This document shows, piece after piece, positions 30,383 through 40,163 of a stretch of 64,000 nucleotides of DNA. Below the pieces are notes generated by a model. It was not told the DNA's origin. It worked only from the letters and a program-made list of their open reading frames with translations, and searched no databases. A program made the translations under genes and the position numbers. Positions within the stretch are counted from its first letter, which is position 1. Each line of letters starts with the position of its first letter. The stretch is from a virus. The stretch covers positions 62,001 through 126,000 of IMG/VR virus record IMGVR_UViG_3300042562_000746; one strand, 5' to 3'.

Positions 30383-32851
30383 CTAATCTAATGAAATAAT
30401 ATGTGATGAATTTGGATTATTCATTGCTAATGACATACATCCTTTTGGTCCATTTTGTACATTTGCAGTTGCTGCAATTCCTGGATCATAACTCCAACTC
30501 ATTCCACATTTATTTAACAATTGATTCTTTTTGAAATTACCTTTACCATCAAATAATTCTCTACTATTTTTAAATAAAGTATATTTTAAATCTTTATTAT
30601 AAATTTGCTCTACTGCTGCCCCCATTCTTGCCCATAAACTAACCATTCTTTTATATTTATCTTTTCCTTTTTTATCTAAACAATTCCCCGCTCCTTTTTT
30701 ATCAACCTTACCTGCAATTAAATCACCTTGATGTTGACCTTCTTTTCTAATTTTAAATGCTTCTTCTTTAGAAATGATACCACTTTTAACTGCATCATCT
30801 ATATATGATTCAATCATTTTTTCTTGTTTATCAATTTCCTTATCGTCTGGTAATTGATTTATAATATCTTCGTATTCTCCTAATTTTTTACTTTGTTCTT
30901 CTTTTGATAATTTAGTCCATCGTTTACTTGCTTCTTTTTTAGCATATTCGGTTGCTTCTTCTTCTGTTTTACCTACCTTAATTGCTGCTTTATAATCTTT
31001 ATCAAATCCTTCTAATCTTGGATTTTGTTTTGCAAACCTATCTTTATTTCTAAATGCAAATGTGTAAGTATTCATCATTTCCAATGTTCTATCTTTTGTT
31101 TTAAATTTACCATCTTTACCACCAAAAAATTCAGATTGTAAAACCCTCTCAATACCACTACTTGCACCACCTTCTAAAAATTTTTCAGATACGCCGCCTG
31201 TAAATACTAAACTTTCAATAATGTTAGATACTTTACCTGTTATTTGTTCTGCTAAATCTTTTCCTTGTGTATTTTGTTTTAAAATATCTCTAGGTGCAAA
31301 TACTATAATGTCTGAAATTTGAAATGTACTATCTGCTGGTAAATATGCTTCATATCCTTGTCCTAAATACGCCGAATATCGTAGTACCTCAACAAAATCA
31401 GGAACACCTTGTCTAAATGATGGACTCTTTACCATAAGTTCCATTAAATGCTCTATCTTACCAACATACTCATCTCTTAATTTTTTTTGTTGCTCCGGTG
31501 GTAATTTATCAAAATTTGGAGTTTCGTATGGAGATTTTGTATCATTATAAAATTTTAATATTTGAGCTTCTTCTGGTCTTAGTTGACCTTTATTTGCTTT
31601 TCTAAAAAAAGATTCAAATTTCTTAATACTTTTTTCTTTTACATTTTTTAAAATAGTATTTCTACCTTCGTTTGTTGTAGGCTCAGCTCCCCAATCAATC
31701 ATTTTTATATTATTACCACCTTTTGAAAAATAATCAACTACACCATTGTTTTGTTCCGCTGCTATTATTAATTTATCTGCTTGTTTATTTGCTTCTTCCG
31801 CAGACATCTTCTGGTTTTTGATAAATGATTTAACCAATTCATCTCTTTTTGGTAGATTTACTTTTTCTATCTTTTGTCCATTTCCGAATTGAAATGAATT
31901 ACCATCGTGTTTAATTGGAGTATCAACACTATTTGGATTAATACTCATTGCAGTAACACCTTTCTTTGGAACTGGTGGAGTTGCTGGTCCTGAACTAGAG
32001 TTCCCATCATTACTATTTCCAAAATTATTCTTTCCGTATTGAACTAATTTATCTAAGTTTTTATTACCAACTTTAACTTTAATATGTTTAGTTGCTTTTC
32101 CTGGAGGATATACAATATAAACCGCCGCATCTGTTGGATTATCTTTAACTCTCAAATAATTTGCTGCAATTTGTTTTTCTTTTGCATTTAAGTTTTGACC
32201 ATTTAATGTCTTTGTTAATGCTGTTATAATTCCTACGCCATCTTTTGTAGGTATTCCTCCGGCTTTGATTATCTTAGCCAATTCTTTATTTGCTGCACTA
32301 ATAGTAACTTTTGCTAATTTAGGGTCATCAATAATTGGACCTGATTTAGTTGATTTTTGTTGTGGTGCTACTTTAGAATTTGGTTTTTCTTGTGGTTTTT
32401 GCTTAGCATAGTATTGTGGTTCTTCCGGATTAGGGTCATCAATCATATCCACATTTTTTTCACTATAACCAGCCCCTTTTAACATTGCAGCTGCTGCGTG
32501 ATATGCCGACCTTGCTCCACTACCTTTTTGGTCTTTATAATTTAATGCTGATGCTACGGTTACATCTCTACCTGTATCTGCATTTTTTACTTTCTTTTTT
32601 AAAATTGCCGCTAACTTAGGGTCAGTGCCATCTTTCTTAGGTGCTTCCAATGTAAATTTCTTTGGTGCTAAACTAATAGCTTCCATCAATTCTATATCGG
32701 TAAATGCTTCTGCACCGAATTGTTCCAATACTGAACGTAAATGTTCTAATTGTTCTTTGTTATCAAAGTTTGGAATTGGATATGTAACACAAAATTCTGT
32801 TAAAACCTCATCAATAATTTCACTAAGATTGTCTAAGTTAAAGTTCATCAT
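30383..32851 (-). CDS. Large unknown protein, probably virion-associated
   Basis: An 822-residue protein. Residues 1-60 are acidic and helical; about 75-130 contain KKKVKNADTGRDVTVASALN; then a Pro/Gln/Lys-rich linker (PQEKPNSKVAPQQKS) leads to a long Lys/Glu-rich body with many short helices. The C-terminal end has CLDKKGKDKYKRMVSLW and a Gly/Asn-rich tail. I recognise no enzymatic motif. Its start overlaps the polymerase-like gene by 14 nt. It may be an internal virion or tail protein, given its size and position before the tail genes, but this is a guess. Confidence 0.65.
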   Translation of the reverse strand: MMNFNLDNLSEIIDEVLTEFCVTYPIPNFDNKEQLEHLRSVLEQFGAEAFTDIELMEAISLAPKKFTLEAPKKDGTDPKLAAILKKKVKNADTGRDVTVASALNYKDQKGSGARSAYHAAAAMLKGAGYSEKNVDMIDDPNPEEPQYYAKQKPQEKPNSKVAPQQKSTKSGPIIDDPKLAKVTISAANKELAKIIKAGGIPTKDGVGIITALTKTLNGQNLNAKEKQIAANYLRVKDNPTDAAVYIVYPPGKATKHIKVKVGNKNLDKLVQYGKNNFGNSNDGNSSSGPATPPVPKKGVTAMSINPNSVDTPIKHDGNSFQFGNGQKIEKVNLPKRDELVKSFIKNQKMSAEEANKQADKLIIAAEQNNGVVDYFSKGGNNIKMIDWGAEPTTNEGRNTILKNVKEKSIKKFESFFRKANKGQLRPEEAQILKFYNDTKSPYETPNFDKLPPEQQKKLRDEYVGKIEHLMELMVKSPSFRQGVPDFVEVLRYSAYLGQGYEAYLPADSTFQISDIIVFAPRDILKQNTQGKDLAEQITGKVSNIIESLVFTGGVSEKFLEGGASSGIERVLQSEFFGGKDGKFKTKDRTLEMMNTYTFAFRNKDRFAKQNPRLEGFDKDYKAAIKVGKTEEEATEYAKKEASKRWTKLSKEEQSKKLGEYEDIINQLPDDKEIDKQEKMIESYIDDAVKSGIISKEEAFKIRKEGQHQGDLIAGKVDKKGAGNCLDKKGKDKYKRMVSLWARMGAAVEQIYNKDLKYTLFKNSRELFDGKGNFKKNQLLNKCGMSWSYDPGIAATANVQNGPKGCMSLAMNNPNSSHIISLD

Positions 32852-34184
32852 AATTTTTTCCGGTCGTTGTTTTTATTTGATACCTACCATAACCACCTTT
32901 TAATATAGGTATGATATCAGTATATAAATATTGTTTTTCTGACGGATACACATCAAATACAAACGCATCGTATGTATATAATATCAATTTTGTGTGTTTT
33001 CCTTCTAATTTCTCTTTTATTTTTAATATTTTTCGTATATTTCTTTCAGTTTCGTATGCTTGAATATAATAATTAAGAACTTTTGCGGGAGTTATAGGTT
33101 CTAATCTTTCAATACCAAACTGAATATGATATGAATGCGTAAAAATTGCTTTGTTTTTTACCATTGTTTCTGATAATAAGTCAGTAAGATGTTGTATCTC
33201 TTTAAAATATTGAATATCTAATAACTCGCTCCTAATACCGCCATATAAATTTTGGAATATTAAAGTTTTTACTTCATTTCTATCATCAATACCAATTTGA
33301 TTTCCAATCCATGTATAAAAATCTAACCCACTACCATAGAAATCCTTCATCCATTGCATATCTTTTACATTTGCAGTTGAATTTAATTTCATTTGATAAA
33401 TAATATCCATCAATAATCTTGGGTGATATGCTTCATAATCACAACTAATCAATTCACCACCATCAAATCTACTTATAAATGCTTTTCTTTCACCTGTATC
33501 CTTTTTAAGTGCAGCATAGTTTACACCACCATATCGGTTCGATGGTCGGAGTGTAGATGTCATTAGGTTATATTGAGTATAAACCATATTATCCTTTGTT
33601 AAATGAACTGGATTGTAGGTTAAAACGTAATCCCCATCTATCTTTAATCCACTACTTTCAATATAACTAAATGCTTTTGTTGCATCATCTATATATTTAA
33701 TTGAATTTTTATTTACATTTAGTGAAAACTTAGAAACATATTGTTGTATAAGTTCTAATTGTTTAACCATTGGAATACTATCATTCAAATATGGTTCACC
33801 TTTAAACTTTGATTTGTAAAATTGGTTTAACTGATTATCTCCTAACTCAACATCATGATAACCATACTCAATAAATTTAGCTAAATCTACATCAAATCCT
33901 TTTGTAAAATTTAATATTTGTGAAATTGCTTTGTAATTAAAAATTAACTGAGGGTGTATTGTATCTAATAATTGTTCTAATGCTTCTACTTTAATTCCTA
34001 ACCCATCACCATTGTTCACATTTATAACCCACTCATTCTTTTTTGATTTTACATAAATAAAAGATATACGATTATTCATCACATGCTTTTCTTCATCTGA
34101 TAATCTAACGTATATTAAATTAGTATGCTTTCTATATTCTATTAAGAAACTTTGGAATTCAAATTTATCTTCTACAAATGTCAT
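32838..34184 (-). CDS. Divergent family-A DNA polymerase-like protein
   Basis: A 448-residue protein with the family-A palm and fingers pattern: STLRPSNRYGGVNYA (T-x-GRLSS..NLQN region, about 210-224), motif A LISCDYEAYHPRLL (D249), the O helix R302-NEV-K306-TLI-F310-QNL-Y314-G315, and a motif C where HDE is replaced by YTYDAFVFDV (D406). The N-terminal 200 residues resemble a short, inactive exonuclease-like domain. The second catalytic acidic residue of motif C is not obvious, so polymerase activity is uncertain. The genome already has a family-B polymerase. Confidence 0.7.
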   Translation of the reverse strand: MTFVEDKFEFQSFLIEYRKHTNLIYVRLSDEEKHVMNNRISFIYVKSKKNEWVINVNNGDGLGIKVEALEQLLDTIHPQLIFNYKAISQILNFTKGFDVDLAKFIEYGYHDVELGDNQLNQFYKSKFKGEPYLNDSIPMVKQLELIQQYVSKFSLNVNKNSIKYIDDATKAFSYIESSGLKIDGDYVLTYNPVHLTKDNMVYTQYNLMTSTLRPSNRYGGVNYAALKKDTGERKAFISRFDGGELISCDYEAYHPRLLMDIIYQMKLNSTANVKDMQWMKDFYGSGLDFYTWIGNQIGIDDRNEVKTLIFQNLYGGIRSELLDIQYFKEIQHLTDLLSETMVKNKAIFTHSYHIQFGIERLEPITPAKVLNYYIQAYETERNIRKILKIKEKLEGKHTKLILYTYDAFVFDVYPSEKQYLYTDIIPILKGGYGRYQIKTTTGKNYDEL

Positions 34185-34216
34185 ATATCCAAAGATAATA
34201 CATTTTGGTTATAATA

Positions 34217-34250
34217 CAAAATAAAAAGGAGAGTAATTAAACTCTCCTTT
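34217..34250 (-). terminator. Rho-independent terminator after the PhyH-like gene
   Basis: The minus strand folds AAAGGAGAGT with ACTCTCCTTT (10 bp, loop TTAATT), followed by a T-rich run. It separates the oxygenase gene from the polymerase-like gene. Confidence 0.85.
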
Positions 34251-34259
34251 CGTTTGTGA

Positions 34260-35069
34260 TTAGAAACCACCGTAATTTTTTTCATCAGATTCTGTCCAAT
34301 GTTTCGCTTTTAAAGCGTGTAAATCAATTGGCTCTCTTTTCATATGCCCACCTTTGTTAAAGTTTGCACCTTTTTTTAAGTAACCACCCAAAAAGTTCCT
34401 ACGGAATCGATTTGAGTTATTTGTCTCCGAGCCATGGATGTTGTGTGAATGTAACAAAACTACTTGACCCTTTCTGCAATGTCCTTCGATTTTTCTAAAG
34501 TCATGTCCTTCGGGCATAACACACGGTTTACCTCTTTCATTTCTCCAAAAAGTAGGATTGGTTTTTGTTCTCTCCTCATCTACTTCAATTGGTAAAATTG
34601 GTAATCTATGTGAACCTTCGTAAACCCACACTGCTCCATTTTCAGGATCGTGATTATCTAAAGCCAAAGAAGTGTTGATGATTTCGTTGTGTTTGCAACC
34701 TGTGTAAAATGCATTTTGATGCTGGTCTCTACCTAATTGTCCAGGTGGTTTAAAGTAACACCAAGTCTGCATTCCTTCTGCTTCACCTTCCATTAAATAT
34801 TCTACTGCTTCCAAAACTTTTGGATGACAAAATAGTTTTTCTAATTTAGCTGAAATTTTATGTGGATATGAAAACGGGTCCCAATCTCCCCACTCTTTAC
34901 CATCTTCGGTAGTAGTGCCGATTCTTTGTTGACGAAGTGTTTCTAACTCCGTGTTAATTTCATCACACTCTTCTTCTGTTAATAAATCTAATATTGTGAA
35001 TCCTTTGTAACGCCAATCAAATGTAATTTGTTGGACCTCTTCTTCACTAAGATGTTTTAATTTTGCCAT
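34260..35069 (-). CDS. Phytanoyl-CoA dioxygenase (PhyH)-like protein
   Basis: A 269-residue 2OG-Fe(II) oxygenase of the PhyH family: GFTILDLLTEEECDEI at the N-terminus, DQHQNAFYT at about 115-123 (the HxD position reads H117-Q-N119), GAVWVYEGSHRLPIL and LLHSHNIHGSETNNSNRFRR with distal H212 and Arg. The usual aspartate ligand is Asn here, so iron binding may differ. Preceded by the promoter at 35090-35121 and followed by a terminator, it is a stand-alone transcription unit between two morphogenesis blocks. Confidence 0.85.
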   Translation of the reverse strand: MAKLKHLSEEEVQQITFDWRYKGFTILDLLTEEECDEINTELETLRQQRIGTTTEDGKEWGDWDPFSYPHKISAKLEKLFCHPKVLEAVEYLMEGEAEGMQTWCYFKPPGQLGRDQHQNAFYTGCKHNEIINTSLALDNHDPENGAVWVYEGSHRLPILPIEVDEERTKTNPTFWRNERGKPCVMPEGHDFRKIEGHCRKGQVVLLHSHNIHGSETNNSNRFRRNFLGGYLKKGANFNKGGHMKREPIDLHALKAKHWTESDEKNYGGF

Positions 35070-35089
35070 ATAACTTGTTTTATTTATTA

Positions 35090-35121
35090 TAAATATAATC
35101 TATTATTTTTTACTAACCAAA
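35090..35121 (-). promoter_or_regulatory. Promoter for the PhyH-like gene
   Basis: Minus-strand TTTGGTT (35115-35121), 14-nt spacer, GATTATATTTA (35090-35100): the phage promoter with a changed -7 5' end. The -7 box merges into ATATTTATA (35088-35096), the motif shared with structural genes. Confidence 0.55.
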
Positions 35122-35138
35122 TAATAATATGACTTTTA

Positions 35139-35504
35139 TCACATTTTAGAAAACAACGTAAGATTTTTTAAATAGGTATCTAAATTAGAAATATCTAATT
35201 TTCCTAAATTAATTGATTTTCTATTTGCAGTTTCTATTTCGTATTGTTCACCACTTACTTTCCATCTAATACGAGTTGTTATAAATAAAGGGTCTTTTTT
35301 ATATTTTTCGTTAGTATCTGTATTAATTTCAAATATAGTCCCATTTACTTCATTTCTTTTTCTAATAAAATATCTATAAATAAACCCAATCTGATAATCT
35401 CTTTCTATTAATTTTGGTTCATATGGAGATAATACGGGTTGTTTATATACCTTTTTTTTATTTATAGTATTATACCTATCAATTATATTTTGATTTATTA
35501 CCAT
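35139..35504 (-). CDS. Small baseplate-region protein, unknown
   Basis: A 121-residue protein beginning MVINQNIIDRYNTINKKKVY. The body is rich in Lys/Tyr/Ile (YRYFIRKRNEVNGTIFEIN, IRWKVSGEQYEIETANRKS) with alternating hydrophobics, suggesting a beta protein. It lies directly behind the 713-residue baseplate-like gene and is likely a baseplate wedge component by position only. Confidence 0.6.
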   Translation of the reverse strand: MVINQNIIDRYNTINKKKVYKQPVLSPYEPKLIERDYQIGFIYRYFIRKRNEVNGTIFEINTDTNEKYKKDPLFITTRIRWKVSGEQYEIETANRKSINLGKLDISNLDTYLKNLTLFSKM

Positions 35505-35506
35505 TA

Positions 35507-37648
35507 TTATCCTCTTTTTACTCTAAATCTTAGTTCAACATCTATTTCCCATTTTGTATCATCTATTTTTTGTGTAATATCGGTTACTTGCCAATATCCT
35601 TTTCCAGGTGTCATCCATGGAATATCATTTATTATAACACTTTTACCAATTGTAAAACCACCCACCCCTAATGTTGTAAATGTTAATTTAGTTGGTAATA
35701 ATATATTTGATGGTGGTTTATTTTCTTTACCAAAATACATATTTTTTACTATACCTGCATCTTTTACTACTACAAAAAAACTACTATCAGTACCAGAATA
35801 ATATGAACCAAACGTAGGATTATTTAATTTAACTCTAAGTTCACCAGGTGCATTAAACATTGCAGATATGGCAGCTGCTGCTTTTTGATATAATACTGCC
35901 GCTTCATTTGCTACTGCAGTAGCTGCGGTAGAAACTCCACTTGCTAACGCTGATAACCCAGTTACATTTGCTATTGCTTGAAGTGGATGGTTCCATGCAA
36001 AAGTTGCTGCTTCTGCAATTGCATTTTCAGTTTTTGCAAGTAAACCCGGTTCTTCTTTTGCACCACTATTTGCTTCAGCTGCAGCTGTCGCTTCTTCTTT
36101 ATTTTTTTTATATTCTGCATCTTCAATAGCCAATTCACCTGATATAAAATCGTCTGCCTTTGAACCAAATACAAATTCTCCAACCGAATGAGTAGATGTT
36201 AAATTGTTTTCTTTACCTTTATCACCTAGCATAGCTTGTCCAGCTACTTCTTTAGGCATATCTGCATTTAAATCTATATTTGTAATAGTAGACCTTTCGG
36301 AAAACAAGTTTAATTCTAAAATTGCATCATTTTCATTTGATAAATTATAATCTACAATAGTATATACCATCCAGCCACCTGGATTTTCAATATCTCTTAA
36401 TCCTAAATTCCATAAACCCGCCCCCGCTACATTTAATTCAGCTATAATTTTTTCTAAAAAGTCTTTATTATTATCCATTCCTCTTGCTGCTTCTTTTACA
36501 AAATCTGCTGATACAAAAAGATTTTTTATATGCCCATGTTCATTTGCTTTTAATGTTATCCCATCATAAAGTTGTGTGTCAGTTGGTGTTGGGAATTGTA
36601 TCGGTTCTGCCAAATTAATTGGTCCAAATGTTATTGGTGTTTCTTTTTCTAATGTTATTGTTTTTATTGTGGACTCACCAAATATTATAGTTCTAGTATC
36701 ATTTGTTGTTGGTATTTGTGCAGATGGTATAATTACATTTTCAGAAGCACTTATCATTACTGGCCTGCCACATGCTACTGCATCATCAATTTGAACATCT
36801 ACCGGCATTGCACCCATTTTACTATCTTTACCTTTATTACAAATTGTTTTTATAATATAACCAAGTTGAAGATACCCACTATCTGTATTACCATATGACC
36901 AATCTACAATTTCTTGTTCGATGTTTATTGCATATCCTTTTAATGCAGCAAACGCTTTCGCATCGGCTCCGTCTGGATCCAATTTTACCGCTTGCATTGC
37001 CATAACTGTTGCTTTTGCTTTTTTATCATCTGAACTATCTGCTACTGCTTTGCCTACTTTACTTAATGATAAAAATGCAGGTATATCAGAAGGAGATGAT
37101 AATTCTATTTTAACATCAACCGTAAGATTTTCATTTATTTTAATATCAAAATTAGTTAATATCCCAGCAAAAATATCAAAATCACGACCTGTTACATATT
37201 CATTACGATGTACTATATTAATCGCTTTAAGTGCCGTTTCTTTCCCAGATGGAATATTTACTTGCGTTCCTTTTCTACTTTTTGACCATCCCCAAACTAA
37301 TAATTGTGTTTTACCAATAAACATAAATCCAGCGTTTTTTAAAACCTCATCCATATCTGAAAATTGTATGGTTGCCGATGCCATTTTAATAGCACCCATA
37401 TTACCAGTTGTTTTTACCTCAATTGATTTTAACATTGGAGGTATTTTAGCTATTTGTTTATTTACGTTTGTTGATATATTAAATTTTGTATATGACTCAT
37501 TACCAATAATTCCACCTACATTATTACCACCCATAAAGCATTGTAAAAACGCAAATGATTTTGTTCCTGAGAAAACTTGTTTATCAGTATTAGTAATTGC
37601 ATTAATAATTTCTTGTTCTAAGCCAGATACAAATGGAAATCTACTCAT
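35507..37648 (-). CDS. Baseplate hub-type structural protein
   Basis: A 713-residue protein. The N-terminal half has the pattern of baseplate hub proteins (FSDMDEVLKNAGFMFIGKTQ, LLVWGWSKSRKG) and a beta-rich middle (EQEIVDWSYGNTDSGYLQLG). Residues about 515-600 are Ala-rich and helical (EEATAAAEANSGAKEEPG, WNHPLQAIANVTGLSALASG), an insertion-like region. The C-terminus returns to beta strands (GFTIGKSVIINDIPWMTPGK). It lies between the LysM-like protein and the 121-residue protein. The exact T4 counterpart (gp27/gp5 region) cannot be fixed without alignment. Confidence 0.6.
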   Translation of the reverse strand: MSRFPFVSGLEQEIINAITNTDKQVFSGTKSFAFLQCFMGGNNVGGIIGNESYTKFNISTNVNKQIAKIPPMLKSIEVKTTGNMGAIKMASATIQFSDMDEVLKNAGFMFIGKTQLLVWGWSKSRKGTQVNIPSGKETALKAINIVHRNEYVTGRDFDIFAGILTNFDIKINENLTVDVKIELSSPSDIPAFLSLSKVGKAVADSSDDKKAKATVMAMQAVKLDPDGADAKAFAALKGYAINIEQEIVDWSYGNTDSGYLQLGYIIKTICNKGKDSKMGAMPVDVQIDDAVACGRPVMISASENVIIPSAQIPTTNDTRTIIFGESTIKTITLEKETPITFGPINLAEPIQFPTPTDTQLYDGITLKANEHGHIKNLFVSADFVKEAARGMDNNKDFLEKIIAELNVAGAGLWNLGLRDIENPGGWMVYTIVDYNLSNENDAILELNLFSERSTITNIDLNADMPKEVAGQAMLGDKGKENNLTSTHSVGEFVFGSKADDFISGELAIEDAEYKKNKEEATAAAEANSGAKEEPGLLAKTENAIAEAATFAWNHPLQAIANVTGLSALASGVSTAATAVANEAAVLYQKAAAAISAMFNAPGELRVKLNNPTFGSYYSGTDSSFFVVVKDAGIVKNMYFGKENKPPSNILLPTKLTFTTLGVGGFTIGKSVIINDIPWMTPGKGYWQVTDITQKIDDTKWEIDVELRFRVKRG

Positions 37649-37941
37649 TATTTCATTGAATTTTTAAGTTGTGCGGCTTCTTGTGTACTTGGTATTCTAA
37701 GTTTTATACCACCTTTCATTGTTAAATCAACATCTGTTATGTTATTTTTTAATGCAATTACCCACCACATTGTACTATCACCATAATATTCGTTTGCTAA
37801 TAAATCTAATCTATCACCCATTGTAGTTAATATAACAATATCAGTATCGGTTGGTTCTACATATGATAATAATGTAGAATCATATACTTTACCTTTGCCT
37901 GTTTTTAATATTGTTTTTATATTTTCGTATCTATTATCCAT
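37648..37941 (-). CDS. LysM-like baseplate protein (gp53-like)
   Basis: A 97-residue protein. The segment DRLDLLANEYYGDSTMWWVI with ALKNNI and later GGIKLRIPS matches LysM-like domains of small baseplate wedge or tail proteins (T4 gp53 or phage tail protein X), which connect tube and baseplate. It starts 2 bp after the 739-residue gene stop and overlaps the next by 1 nt, in the tail operon. Confidence 0.75.
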   Translation of the reverse strand: MDNRYENIKTILKTGKGKVYDSTLLSYVEPTDTDIVILTTMGDRLDLLANEYYGDSTMWWVIALKNNITDVDLTMKGGIKLRIPSTQEAAQLKNSMK

Positions 37942-37943
37942 TA

Positions 37944-40163
37944 CTATGCTTTTAATGTATTATAAAACGTATATCCACCCGCATCCCCATTTGTTACTAC
38001 TTTAAATGATACACTAATTGAACATATCATTGGTGCTTGCGACCCTTTTGTAATTTCCCATGGTGTAGCATCATCTACATTCATTGATATATCACTTACA
38101 AATCCTTCTACCGATATTAAATCCCCAATTTCTAAACCAACGATTCTACCAAATACTCCTTTTTTACTATCGGTTGGTTTTCCACGTGTTAATGCGGTTA
38201 CTGCATTTACTTTTTTCCATATTTGGTCTAATTGTGATTTGTTATCTGCATATAATTTTAAATCAAATGAAATATCTCTTTCCCATGAATTATATAAATA
38301 GAAATTAACACCTGAACCAATTGGTTTTACACTATCCCAACTTGCTGCACTTTTATCTGATAGATTACTTATTGTTGATATAAAATTAATTCCATATATA
38401 CTAACCTTAATTACCCCATCTTCTGCATTATCTTTTAATACATCTCGTTTTTTGTGTAAATATGGATTTATATTTAAAGAAGTATTGTTTTGTGTTTGAA
38501 GTGCTGTATTTAAAAAATTAGTATCATTATCTGTTATTGTTTTAACGTTATCACTAAACTTAGCATCTTTGGTATTCCACCTAGCAACCGTATCCATTTG
38601 TCCTATTGTTCTAAATGGATACTTATATTCTTCTGGTTTTTTAGTATCAATATCTACTGCTATAAATGCATTTCCAAATAGTTGTCCTACCTGTGTTTCT
38701 ACATTTTGAGCGCCCATTCCTTTTATTAATTTAGATTCACCTAAATCAGCTATACCACCATCTATGAATCTACTTTGTTCATCGGTAGTTAATGTATTTA
38801 TTTTTAATTCACTTTTTGTATACTCATATTCTTCCCCACCTTTCATATTTCCAATAAAGTTACTACTACCATCATCAGTTGATATGTCAAATGTATAATC
38901 GTTATCACCTTTAACTATTTTTATTAAATTAATAGGTGAATCAGGTGCACCATATATTTGCGATAAACTTGCACCTTTATCTATAAGATTATCTTGTTGA
39001 AATCCATCGGCATCTTTTGGACCTGGGTAAGTATATGCATTGCCATCCTTATCTACTAATTTAGAATAATTTTGTACTCTATCATCTAATGCTCTACCAC
39101 TTGCATCTTTCTTTTTAATTTGTTGATATTTTCCAGTATTATTTTTAGTATCAATATTTTCTAATCTTGCAAAAATAGGAAAACTATTTTTTACCATATT
39201 AGCAGATACTATTACATTTCCTAAATTTGTTGTTTGTGGTGTGTTATTTGCATATACACTAGAATAGTAATCACTTAATGTATGTTCACTATCTTTTCCA
39301 ACTGATGGAATTTTCGAAGAATCTATTGTAGGTGAAAGGTATTGTATTATTTCATCTGAACTACTTTTTAAGTAGTCCATACCTGTAATTTTCATTTTGT
39401 GTGCACGTAATCTACTATAATTACGATACGATACGCCATCTTTAAATCCTGAATTTATTACTAAACTAGATGGGAAAAATGGTATTTTATTTTTATCGAT
39501 TGTTGCAAATCCAGTTGCTGGTTTTACTTTTGGTTTCACTGGTGCTGGACCAGATTTTCCTTTCTTTTTTCCTTTTGAAAATAATTTACTTAATCCCAAT
39601 CCAATTCCCACAACTGCTAATCCAACTGCTGCTGATTTTAATGAAGGAACAATTGCGTTTGCTGCTTGGTCTGGTGTTTTATTTCCCGTTAAGAAATTTC
39701 CTAATTTAGTTTTATTATTGTTATGATATGGATTATATCTTTTTCCAAATGCATAATCACCATTTATTAATCCTTTATAGAAATTCTTTTCCATTCCGGT
39801 TGGCGAACCATCTTCACCTACCGTCCAATCATCTGGAAATTTAGGATGAAATGCTGCAACTGCCGATATTGCTCCACCAACTAATAATCCTACACCACCT
39901 AATCCTGCTAATGCACCCCCAACTTTATCTGCTCCTTTTTTAATTGCTTTCTTTGTTTCATGTGGGTCTGTTCTAGTTGTGATACGAACTATATCTGTAC
40001 CATATATTCGTGGAGTTGCTTTAACAAAGTCTAATGCTTGTTTATTATCGTTTGTAAATTTATTATCCGGTTCGGGTTTAAGCATACCCGCTTTTTGGCT
40101 ATTTGGATTTAGTTTATCTGGCGTAGGCCATGCTTCTAATAATTGTAATAATGTTTTTCCCAT
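37944..40163 (-). CDS. Tail/baseplate structural protein with hydrophobic N-terminal segment
   Basis: A 739-residue protein. The N-terminal 200 residues include two hydrophobic Gly/Ala helices (ALAGLGGVGLLVGGAISAVA near 88-108 and SAAVGLAVVGIGLGLSKLF near 180-198), then a Lys-rich stretch (SKGKKKGKSGPAPVKPKVKP). The rest is beta-rich and ends with a domain (DISFDLKLYADNKSQLDQIW, VFGRIVGLEIGDLISVEGF) typical of baseplate or LysM-associated tail proteins. The hydrophobic segments could be membrane-insertion elements in DNA delivery. It lies next to the tape measure. Confidence 0.6.
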   Translation of the reverse strand: MGKTLLQLLEAWPTPDKLNPNSQKAGMLKPEPDNKFTNDNKQALDFVKATPRIYGTDIVRITTRTDPHETKKAIKKGADKVGGALAGLGGVGLLVGGAISAVAAFHPKFPDDWTVGEDGSPTGMEKNFYKGLINGDYAFGKRYNPYHNNNKTKLGNFLTGNKTPDQAANAIVPSLKSAAVGLAVVGIGLGLSKLFSKGKKKGKSGPAPVKPKVKPATGFATIDKNKIPFFPSSLVINSGFKDGVSYRNYSRLRAHKMKITGMDYLKSSSDEIIQYLSPTIDSSKIPSVGKDSEHTLSDYYSSVYANNTPQTTNLGNVIVSANMVKNSFPIFARLENIDTKNNTGKYQQIKKKDASGRALDDRVQNYSKLVDKDGNAYTYPGPKDADGFQQDNLIDKGASLSQIYGAPDSPINLIKIVKGDNDYTFDISTDDGSSNFIGNMKGGEEYEYTKSELKINTLTTDEQSRFIDGGIADLGESKLIKGMGAQNVETQVGQLFGNAFIAVDIDTKKPEEYKYPFRTIGQMDTVARWNTKDAKFSDNVKTITDNDTNFLNTALQTQNNTSLNINPYLHKKRDVLKDNAEDGVIKVSIYGINFISTISNLSDKSAASWDSVKPIGSGVNFYLYNSWERDISFDLKLYADNKSQLDQIWKKVNAVTALTRGKPTDSKKGVFGRIVGLEIGDLISVEGFVSDISMNVDDATPWEITKGSQAPMICSISVSFKVVTNGDAGGYTFYNTLKA

